A stretch of DNA of 34,160 bases from an uncultured Pseudomonadota bacterium (lineage in GTDB: Bacteria > Pseudomonadota > Gammaproteobacteria > Steroidobacterales > Steroidobacteraceae): NCBI GenBank assembly GCA_903890265.1, contig CAITAM010000279.1:1-34160 (forward strand). The letters are read 5' to 3'. Below the pieces are notes generated by a model. The model did no database searches. It saw only the letters and a list, made by a program, of their open reading frames with translations, and was not told where the DNA came from. Position numbers and translations under genes: made by a program. Positions 26,932 through 34,160 of the stretch are shown piece after piece. Each line of letters opens with the position of its first letter. Position 1 is the stretch's first letter.

Positions 26932-28875
26932 CTAGTCGGGCGGATTGTTCGCCTTGAGGAAATTCACCGTCGCCTCCAGCATCTGGCGCCGCGTGGCGCC
27001 CATCGACAGCCAGTGGTCCTCCCCCTTCAGGGTCACGAATTCGACGGACTTGCCGGCCTTCGTCAGGGCGTCCCGCATGACCTCGCTCTGGTCAAAGGGC
27101 ACGACCGTATCGTCCTTGCCGTGAATGAGAAGAATCGGCACGGTCACGTTCGCGACGTGATGCACCGGCGAGATATCGCGCAGATGCTGGTCATCAGGAC
27201 CCTTCGCGGCCGCGAAGCGCTCGAAATACCGTGCGGCCAGGTTGTCATAGCCCAGGTGCTTGCTGTTGATCCAGTCGAGGAAACGGCCCATGTCGCTGAT
27301 CCCGGCGACCGACACCGCGCAGCGGTAGACGCCGGGATCAAGGGTTGGACCCGCGAGCGCCGCGTACCCGCCGTAGCTTGCGCCGACGATGCAGACCCGC
27401 TTGGCATCCACCTTGCCCTGCTTGACGAGTTCGCGCACCCCGTCGGAGAGGTCGGTCTGCATTTTCTGACCCCACTCGCCGTACCCGGCCTGGACCTGCG
27501 CGAGCGACACGGTCGAGCCGCGGAAATTGGGCTCGAGGACCGCGTAGCCCTCGAGTGCGAGGGCCTCCGGCCACCAGTCAAAGTTAGGCGTTGTTCGCGC
27601 CTCCGGGCCGCCGTGGGGCAAAACCACGAGCGGGAGATTTTTTGCCTCCCGCCCGGGCGGCAACGTCAGAATCGCCGGGATGGTCAGCCCGTCCGCTGCC
27701 TTGTAGCTGATGGCGCGGCGCTCGGCGATCGCCGGCAGTCCGTCGTAAATGTCCATCAGCTTTGAGCCATGCCGCGTATCGAGATCGAAGAAGTGATAGC
27801 CATAGCCCTCGGTCGCGCTCGTCACGGCGACGACCCATTGCCTGAAGTCGTCCGAATTACTGATCCACTGGAGATGGGCGCCCGGGTCGACACCTCGTAT
27901 GCTCGACCAGGCCTGCTGCGTGCCGGCATCGAAGAACGTCAGCTGCTCCGCGGCCGAATCGAACCCACCGATGATGCGCGGCGACAGCCGTGCCGTGAAA
28001 AGGCGGCTCATTCCACGCCCCGGTTCGTACTCACCGAGTATCGAGCCGTCGACAAGCGACAGTCGCTTGTACACCTGGATGCCTTCGTCGACGTCCTCCA
28101 ACACGGCGACGTTCGGATCATCGGTCAGCCCCGCCAGCTGCGGGACGTCGATGGACGCCACGCCAGTCGCCACGACGCTGAGCCACCCGTCCTTGCGCAC
28201 TCGCAGGGACCATTTCTTGTTGCTCTGGTCGTACTCGAGGGCCGCGCGCACCGTTCCGTCCGCGTCGATCAGCCAGCTCGCGTAGCCACCGTGGGCCTCA
28301 GCGATAAGACGCGAGGCGCCGCTGTCAGGATCCACCGTAAAGAGCCCCGGTATGAACGTGTGATTCGACTGGAAATAGCCTTCGGCGAAAATGACATTAC
28401 GGTCCTTGACCCGCCGGACCGCCGTCAGGGAACCCAGGACATTCAGTGTCGGCGTGTCCTTGACCGTGAAGGTCAATGGCACATCCCGCTTCGTCTTGAC
28501 GTTGACCACCTGCCCGCCGAACCACTCCCGCCTCGCGCCGATCAGGCCGGCCGGCGGCAATGCCGTCGTCGAGGTCTCGATCAGCAGGCGTTCATCGTCG
28601 ACCCACTTCATGGCACGCAGCTTCTGGCCGGCGACCTGCCCCCCGTAGACGTAGGCCTTCTCGGTCATCCCGAAGACCTTGATGACAAGTCTTTCGCCGT
28701 TAGTCCGCACTAACGCCAAGTATTTGCTGGACGGTGAGATCCTGACCATCTCGACATTCGGCAACTGACCGAGCACGGTGACGTTCGCCGACGCGCCCTC
28801 GGCTCCTGCCCAAGACGGAACAAAACTCGGAACCACGAAAAAGAACAGTATTCCAAGCCATCGCTTATGCTGCAC
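26932..28875 (-). CDS. S9 family peptidase (prolyl oligopeptidase/acylaminoacyl-peptidase type), tandem copy B
   Basis: C-terminal alpha/beta hydrolase: LPLVVLPHGGPEARTTPNFDWWPEALALEGYAVLEPNFRGST, VGASYGGYAALAGPTLDP, LLIHGKDDTVVPFDQSEVM, EDHWLS. Likely GTG start at 28875 (VQHKRWLGILFFFVVPSFVPSWAGAEGA signal sequence). Confidence 0.9.
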   Translation of the reverse strand: MQHKRWLGILFFFVVPSFVPSWAGAEGASANVTVLGQLPNVEMVRISPSSKYLALVRTNGERLVIKVFGMTEKAYVYGGQVAGQKLRAMKWVDDERLLIETSTTALPPAGLIGARREWFGGQVVNVKTKRDVPLTFTVKDTPTLNVLGSLTAVRRVKDRNVIFAEGYFQSNHTFIPGLFTVDPDSGASRLIAEAHGGYASWLIDADGTVRAALEYDQSNKKWSLRVRKDGWLSVVATGVASIDVPQLAGLTDDPNVAVLEDVDEGIQVYKRLSLVDGSILGEYEPGRGMSRLFTARLSPRIIGGFDSAAEQLTFFDAGTQQAWSSIRGVDPGAHLQWISNSDDFRQWVVAVTSATEGYGYHFFDLDTRHGSKLMDIYDGLPAIAERRAISYKAADGLTIPAILTLPPGREAKNLPLVVLPHGGPEARTTPNFDWWPEALALEGYAVLEPNFRGSTVSLAQVQAGYGEWGQKMQTDLSDGVRELVKQGKVDAKRVCIVGASYGGYAALAGPTLDPGVYRCAVSVAGISDMGRFLDWINSKHLGYDNLAARYFERFAAAKGPDDQHLRDISPVHHVANVTVPILLIHGKDDTVVPFDQSEVMRDALTKAGKSVEFVTLKGEDHWLSMGATRRQMLEATVNFLKANNPPD

Positions 28876-28886
28876 GAGCGGCCCCT

Positions 28887-30827
28887 CTAGTCCGGCGGAT
28901 TGTTGATCTTGAGGAAGTTCACCGTCGCCTCCAGCATCTGGCGACGGGTCGAACTGGTGGAGAGCCAGTGGTCTTCCCCCTTCAGAGTGACAAACTCCAC
29001 GGGCTTGCCGGCCTTCTTCAAGGCGTCGCGCATGACCTCGCTCTGGTCGAACGGGACTACCGTATCGTCCTTTCCATGTATCAGCAGGACCGGCACCGTG
29101 GCGTTTGCGACGTGATGCACGGGCGAGATATCGCGCAGGTGAGGATCGTCCGCGCCTTTCGCCCCGGTGAAACGGCTCCAATAGCGCTCGGCCGAGTTGC
29201 TGTAGCCGCCGTGCTCAGCGGTCACCCAGTCGAGGAAACGGCCGAGATCGCTGATGCCGGCAACGGCGACCGCGCAGCGGTAGACGCCGGGATCCAGCGT
29301 GGGCCCTGCCATCGCTGCATAGCCCCCGTAGCTCGCGCCAACGATGCAGACTCGCTTCGGGTCCACCCGGCCTTGCCGCACGAGGTCCCGCACCCCGTCC
29401 GACAGGTCCGTCTGCATTTTCTTGCCCCACTCGCCGTGCCCGGCCCGGACGTGGGCGAGCGATACGGTGGAACCGCGGAAGTTCGGCTGGAGCACCGCGT
29501 AGCCCTGCAGGGCAAGAGCCTCAACCCACCAGTCGAAATCGACCGTGTCGCGCTCCTGAGGCCCCCCGTGGGGCAAGACGACCAGGGGCAGGTTCTTCGG
29601 CTCCCGGTCCGGCGGCAAGGTGAGGATGGCGGGGATGGTCAGCCCGTCCTGCGCCTTGTAGGCGAACTCCCGCGGCTCGGCGATCGTCGTCAGCCCGTCG
29701 TAGATGTCCATGAGCTTCACCCCGCGACGGGCGTCGAGGTCAAACAGGTGGTAGCCGTAGCCGTCGGTCGGACTCATGACGCGCATGATCCAGCGTCGGT
29801 AGTCGTCGGAATTACTTACCCAGTCAAACACCGCGCCCGGGATGGCTCGGTGCATGCTCGTCCATTCGTTCTGGAGTGCCGGATCGAAGAACGTGGTGCT
29901 CTCGCTGGTCGCGTTATGGCCGCCGATAATGCGCGGCGACAGTCGCTCCGTAATCAGGTTCTCCATGCCGTCCGCCGGCTTGAAATCGTCGAGCAGCTTG
30001 CCGTCGGTCAGTGACAGCCGCTTGTAGACAGGGATACCGTCCTCGATATAGGTGATAACGCCGACGCCGGCGTCTTCGGTCACGCCGAGCAATTGCGGTC
30101 GGTCGATGCCGGCCTCGCCGGTGGCAACCGTCGACAACCGGTTATCCTTGCGTACTTTGAGCGTCCACTTTTTCCGGGCACCGTCGTACTCGAGCACCGC
30201 ACGGACCACGCCGTCGGCGTCGATCAGCCAGGTTGGCGAGCCGCCGTTGGACTCGGCGATCAGCTTGGTGCGCCCCGTCTCGGGATCGATGCGAAAGAGG
30301 CCATCGATGTACTCGTCGCCGGCGAGGTACAGGCCTTCGGCGAAGGCGACGAGGCTGCCCTGCACGCGCCGGACGGTGACCGGCGAGACCAGCACGTTCA
30401 TCGTCTCCTTGTCTTTTACCTCAAAATTAAACGGCACCACCTTGTGCGTCTTGATGTTAATGCTCTGACCGAGGTACCACTCGCGCTTGCCGCCGGAAAG
30501 CCCGATCGGCGCGGCCGTCATGGAGACCTCGACGATCAGGTGCTCGTCGTCGACCCATTCAATACCGCGCAGCTTCTGCTCCGAGACCCGCACCCCGTAC
30601 ACGATCGCCTTCTCGGCAACCCCGTACACGCTGATCGTGCGCTTGTCGCCGTTCGTGCAAACGAAAGCGATGTATTTGCTGGTGGGCGAGATCTCGATCA
30701 TCTCGACACTGGGCAACTGGCCGAGCACGGCGACCGGCGACGGCACAGCGTCGGCGCCGCGGCCGGCCTGGGAGAAAGTCGCGCTCACCAGACAAAGCAG
30801 AATCCAAAGGCCGTGGGTAAAACGCAC
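28887..30827 (-). CDS. S9 family peptidase (prolyl oligopeptidase/acylaminoacyl-peptidase type), tandem copy A
   Basis: Closely similar to copy B along its length; VGASYGGYAAMAGPTLDP, LLIHGKDDTVVPFDQSEVMRDALKKAGK, EDHWLST. Likely GTG start at 30827 (VRFTHGLWILLCLVSATFSQAGRGADA) preceded by GGGAG. Confidence 0.9.
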   Translation of the reverse strand: MRFTHGLWILLCLVSATFSQAGRGADAVPSPVAVLGQLPSVEMIEISPTSKYIAFVCTNGDKRTISVYGVAEKAIVYGVRVSEQKLRGIEWVDDEHLIVEVSMTAAPIGLSGGKREWYLGQSINIKTHKVVPFNFEVKDKETMNVLVSPVTVRRVQGSLVAFAEGLYLAGDEYIDGLFRIDPETGRTKLIAESNGGSPTWLIDADGVVRAVLEYDGARKKWTLKVRKDNRLSTVATGEAGIDRPQLLGVTEDAGVGVITYIEDGIPVYKRLSLTDGKLLDDFKPADGMENLITERLSPRIIGGHNATSESTTFFDPALQNEWTSMHRAIPGAVFDWVSNSDDYRRWIMRVMSPTDGYGYHLFDLDARRGVKLMDIYDGLTTIAEPREFAYKAQDGLTIPAILTLPPDREPKNLPLVVLPHGGPQERDTVDFDWWVEALALQGYAVLQPNFRGSTVSLAHVRAGHGEWGKKMQTDLSDGVRDLVRQGRVDPKRVCIVGASYGGYAAMAGPTLDPGVYRCAVAVAGISDLGRFLDWVTAEHGGYSNSAERYWSRFTGAKGADDPHLRDISPVHHVANATVPVLLIHGKDDTVVPFDQSEVMRDALKKAGKPVEFVTLKGEDHWLSTSSTRRQMLEATVNFLKINNPPD

Positions 30828-31021
30828 CTGCCGCTCCCGGTCCGGCGGGCCCGGAGGATGCCCGGCCCTGTGTCCAATCATGCCCGATCGTCATCCTGCT
30901 GCCAGCACGGCGCGATTCCGGACGTCCCGGTCCACACAGGCACCAGTCGAGGCGGCATAATCGCGACCAAGCAGGCAATTTCTGCACCACCGTGACGACC
31001 GCTGCGGAGCACCCCCTTGCC

Positions 31022-32422
31022 ATGAGCCACCCGACCTCCCTGCCGGCCCTGCTGCCGGTCGACAGTGCCCTTGACCTCGTCGGCAATACGCCGATGGTGC
31101 GGGTGACCAAGATTGACACCGGCTGCTGCGAGCTCTACCTCAAGCTCGAGAACCAGAACCCGGGCGGCTCGATCAAGGACCGCATCGCGGTCTCGATGGT
31201 CGAGGAGGCCGAGCGCGCGGGCCTGCTCAAGCCCGGCGGCACGGTCGTCGAGGCGACGGCCGGCAACACGGGGCTTGGCCTCGCTCTCGTCGGCCGCAGC
31301 AAGGGGTACCGCGTGCACCTCGTCGTGCCGGACAAGATGTCGCGCGAGAAGATCCTGCACCTGCGCGCGCTCGGTGCCGAAGTCGAGATCACCCGCTCGG
31401 ACGTCGGCAAAGGCCATCCCGACTACTACCACGACCGCGCGGAGCGCTACGCGAAGGCAACGCCGGGCGCGTTCTACGCCAACCAGTTCGCCAATCCGGC
31501 AAACCCGCTGACGCACGAGCGGACCACCGGTCCTGAAATCCACGCGCAGCTGGGCGGCGACGTGGACGCGGTGGTCGTGGGCGTCGGTTCCGGCGGCACC
31601 CTCACCGGGCTTGGCCGCTATTTTGCGCGCGTCTCGCCGAAGACCCGGATGGTGCTGGCGGACCCCGTGGGCTCGATCCTCGCGCACTTCATCAAGACCG
31701 GCGAGATGCTGCCGGCGAAGAGCTGGGCGGTCGAGGGAATCGGCGAGGACTTCGTACCGCCGAACGCGGACCTGTCCTTCGTAGCCGAGGCGTACTCGAT
31801 CAGCGACGCGGAGAGTTTCGCCACCGCGAGGCTCCTGCTGCAGGCCGAGGGCCTGCTCGGCGGCTCCTCGGCAGGGACGCTGCTCGCCGCGGCGCTGCGC
31901 TACTGCCGGGCGCAGGCCACGCCACAGCGGGTCGTGACCTTTGTCTGCGACACCGGCGGTAAATACCTCTCGAAGCAGTACAACGACGTCTGGATGGAGG
32001 AAGAGGGGTTCACGGCACTGCCGGAGCAGACCGGCCGGGTTCGGGACCTCATGGTCCGCCGCCATGCCGACGGCGCGACGGTGAGCGTCACGCGCAAGGA
32101 CACGCTCAGGACCGCCTTCAAGCGCATGAAGACAGCCGACGTGTCGCAGCTGCCGGTGGTCGAGTCGGACACCGTGCTTGGCATCGTCGACGAGACGGAC
32201 CTCCTCCAGGCGCTGATGGAGCCGGCGGGCCGGGTGACCTTCGACACGGCGGTCGAGGATGTCATGGCGACGACGCTGGAAACCCTCGCGAGCGATGCGC
32301 CCATCGCCGCGCTGACGCCGCTCTTCAACCGGGGACACGTCGGCATCGTCGTCGACGGCGGTCGCTTTGTCGGCCTCGTGACCCGCTTCGACCTTCTGAA
32401 TTTCCTGCGCAGGAGTCACTGA
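31022..32422 (+). CDS. Cystathionine beta-synthase (PLP) with C-terminal CBS-domain pair
   Basis: LDLVGNTPMVRVTKIDTGCCELYLKLENQNPGGSIKDRIAVSMVEEAERAG...VEATAGNTGLGLALVG; VGVGSGGTLTGLGRY; C-terminal VRDLMVRRHADGATVSVTRKDTLRTAFKRMKTADVSQLPVVESDTVLGIVDETDLLQAL. Confidence 0.92.
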   Translation: MSHPTSLPALLPVDSALDLVGNTPMVRVTKIDTGCCELYLKLENQNPGGSIKDRIAVSMVEEAERAGLLKPGGTVVEATAGNTGLGLALVGRSKGYRVHLVVPDKMSREKILHLRALGAEVEITRSDVGKGHPDYYHDRAERYAKATPGAFYANQFANPANPLTHERTTGPEIHAQLGGDVDAVVVGVGSGGTLTGLGRYFARVSPKTRMVLADPVGSILAHFIKTGEMLPAKSWAVEGIGEDFVPPNADLSFVAEAYSISDAESFATARLLLQAEGLLGGSSAGTLLAAALRYCRAQATPQRVVTFVCDTGGKYLSKQYNDVWMEEEGFTALPEQTGRVRDLMVRRHADGATVSVTRKDTLRTAFKRMKTADVSQLPVVESDTVLGIVDETDLLQALMEPAGRVTFDTAVEDVMATTLETLASDAPIAALTPLFNRGHVGIVVDGGRFVGLVTRFDLLNFLRRSH

Positions 32423-32424
32423 CC

Positions 32425-33597
32425 GTGGCCAAGAAGTCCAAGGGTCCGGCGCCGCACGCGCTCGGCACGCGCGCCATCCACGGCGGCCAGTTTCCGGACC
32501 CGTCGACCGGTGCCGTGTCGGTACCCATCTACGCGACCTCCACCTTCGTGCAGTCGAGCCCCGGCGTGCACCAGGGCTACGATTACGCGCGCAGCGGCAA
32601 CCCGACCCGTGACGCCTTCGAGCGCGGGGTCGCGAGCGTCGAGGGCGGCAGCGCCGGGTTCGCCTTTGGCTCCGGCCTCGCCGCGATCAGCACGGTTCTC
32701 GACCTGCTGCCGGCCGGCAGCCACGTGATCGCGAGCGACGACCTGTACGGCGGCACCTGGCGCCTCTTTGAACGGGTCCGCCAGTCCTCGGCCGGACTGC
32801 AGGTGTCGTTTGTCGACCTGACCGATCTCGCCGCCGTGGCCGCCGCCTTCCGCCCGGAGACGCGCCTGCTGTGGATCGAGACGCCGACCAACCCGACCCT
32901 GAAGCTCGCCGACCTTCGGGCGCTTGCGAAGCTCGCGCGCCGGCACGGCGTCCTCAGTGCTGCCGACAACACGTTCGCCAGTCCCGTGGTGCAGCGGCCG
33001 CTGGAGCACGGCATCGATCTCGTGATGCACTCGGCCACCAAGTACCTCGGCGGGCACTCGGACCTGATCGCGGGTGTCGTGGTCGTTGGCGACAACGCCG
33101 CGCTCGCCGACCGGCTGCGCTTCCTGCAGAACGCGGTCGGGGCGATTCTCGGGCCCTTCGACAGCTTCCTCGCACTGCGGGGACTGAAGACCCTCGCGGT
33201 CCGCGTCGAGCGCCACTGCGAGAACGCGCTGGAACTCGCGCGCTACCTCGAGCGCCAGCCCGGTATCCGTCGCGTGCTGTATCCGGGCCTGCGCTCGCAT
33301 CCGCAACACGCGCTGGCGCGCCGGCAGATGCAGGGCTTTGGCGGCATCGTCAGCATCGACGTCGAGGGCGGCCTGCGCCGCGCGCGGACGGTCCTCGAGC
33401 GCTGCCGGGTCTTCGCGCTCGCCGAGAGCCTCGGTGGCGTCGAGAGCCTCATCGAGCACCCGGGGCTCATGACGCACGCCTCGCTGCCACCCGCGCGACG
33501 CCGCGCGCTCGGCATCACGGACGGCCTCATCCGCCTGTCGGTGGGTATCGAGGACGTGCGCGACCTCAGGGCGGATCTGCAGCAGGCGCTGCGCTGA
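32425..33597 (+). CDS. Cys/Met-metabolism PLP enzyme (cystathionine gamma-lyase or gamma-synthase)
   Basis: 390 aa, GTG start; GTRAIHGGQFPDPSTGAVSVPIYATSTFVQSSPGVHQGYDYARSGNPTRDAFE; LLWIETPTNPTLKLADL; HSATKYLGGHSDLIAGVVV; SLGGVESLIEHPGLMTHASLP. Confidence 0.93.
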   Translation: MAKKSKGPAPHALGTRAIHGGQFPDPSTGAVSVPIYATSTFVQSSPGVHQGYDYARSGNPTRDAFERGVASVEGGSAGFAFGSGLAAISTVLDLLPAGSHVIASDDLYGGTWRLFERVRQSSAGLQVSFVDLTDLAAVAAAFRPETRLLWIETPTNPTLKLADLRALAKLARRHGVLSAADNTFASPVVQRPLEHGIDLVMHSATKYLGGHSDLIAGVVVVGDNAALADRLRFLQNAVGAILGPFDSFLALRGLKTLAVRVERHCENALELARYLERQPGIRRVLYPGLRSHPQHALARRQMQGFGGIVSIDVEGGLRRARTVLERCRVFALAESLGGVESLIEHPGLMTHASLPPARRRALGITDGLIRLSVGIEDVRDLRADLQQALR

Positions 33598-33625
33598 ACG
33601 CGCGACAGCACACCGGGAAGGTCGA

Positions 33626-34160
33626 ATGAACTACGCTCCCCTCCTCGCCCGCCTCAAGGCCGGCGACATTCTCCTGATGGACGGCCCGACCGGTACCGAG
33701 CTGCAGCGCCGCGGGGTGTCGATGGACCCCGCCGCCTGGTGCGGACCGGCGACCCTCGGCAATGACGCGATCCTGACCGAGATCCACCTCGACTACCTGC
33801 GGGCCGGCTCCGACGTCATCACCGCCAACACGTTCTCGTCCTCGCGCCTGATGCTCGAGGGCGCGGGCCTCGCCGCACGGGCCACCGAAATCGCGACCCG
33901 GGCGGTGGAGGCCGCACTCAGGGCGCGTGAGCTCGCGCCCGATCCCTCGCGGGTGGTGGTGGCCGGCTCCCTGTCGCACATGGTGCCGGTGAGCTCCGGC
34001 ACGGCAGTGGTCGATCCCGCCCGCGTGCCGAGCGTCGCCGCGATCGCCGATGCCTTCGCCGCGCTCGCACAGGACCTGAAGGCGGCGGGCTGCGATCTCA
34101 TCATCCTCGAGATGATGTACAACCCGGTCCGCGTGCCGCTGGCGCTCGCGGCGGCGCGCG
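33626..34160 (+). CDS. Homocysteine S-methyltransferase family protein (BHMT/MetH N-terminal-like), truncated at the right window edge
   Basis: ATG 33626; MNYAPLLARLKAGDILLMDGPTGTELQRRGVSMDPAAWCGPATLGNDAILTEIHLDYLRAGSDVITANTFSSSRLMLEGAGL...VVVAGSLSHMVPVSSG; open to the edge. Confidence 0.88.
   Translation, partial: MNYAPLLARLKAGDILLMDGPTGTELQRRGVSMDPAAWCGPATLGNDAILTEIHLDYLRAGSDVITANTFSSSRLMLEGAGLAARATEIATRAVEAALRARELAPDPSRVVVAGSLSHMVPVSSGTAVVDPARVPSVAAIADAFAALAQDLKAAGCDLIILEMMYNPVRVPLALAAAR

Noticed and set aside
1-34160. CRISPR arrays, tRNA/rRNA genes, insertion sequences, prophage genes
   Set aside because: No regularly spaced direct repeats, no tRNA-like or rRNA sequence, no transposase, integrase or phage protein recognised on either strand by reading.

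Overview
This 34.2 kb, GC-rich, probably proteobacterial chromosomal window is dominated by a methylated-amine and C1 catabolism locus. From left to right it carries: a partial MttC-like corrinoid protein (minus strand, running off the left edge and absent from the ORF track); purU; an L-threonine aldolase; a LysR-type regulator; a non-pyrrolysine MttB-family methyltransferase; two dimethylglycine/sarcosine-dehydrogenase-like flavoproteins flanking a PuuB-like amine oxidase and a GlxA/GbdR-like AraC regulator; heterotetrameric sarcosine oxidase soxBDAG; L-serine ammonia-lyase; fdhD (fdsC); and NAD-dependent formate dehydrogenase fdsGBAD. A minus-strand block follows, with a signal-peptide-bearing predicted methyltransferase and two tandem S9 peptidases. 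The window ends with a transsulfuration/methyl-transfer operon: cystathionine beta-synthase, a cystathionine gamma-lyase/synthase-type enzyme, and a truncated homocysteine S-methyltransferase. The main hypothesis is a hybrid demethylation pathway. A corrinoid methyltransferase pair (MttB homolog plus corrinoid protein) would do the first demethylation of a quaternary or tertiary amine such as glycine betaine, feeding an oxidative DMG -> sarcosine -> glycine -> serine -> pyruvate route, with methyl carbon disposed of through formyl-THF -> formate -> CO2. No Rieske GbcAB-type monooxygenase is visible. A second finding is an apparently shared promoter/operator architecture (TTGTCGCA-N16-CGNNGCCG-N5-TACACT, 57-58 nt before the start codon) upstream of both purU and the second DMGDH-like gene. 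All product calls are from reading the protein sequences; no searches were run.
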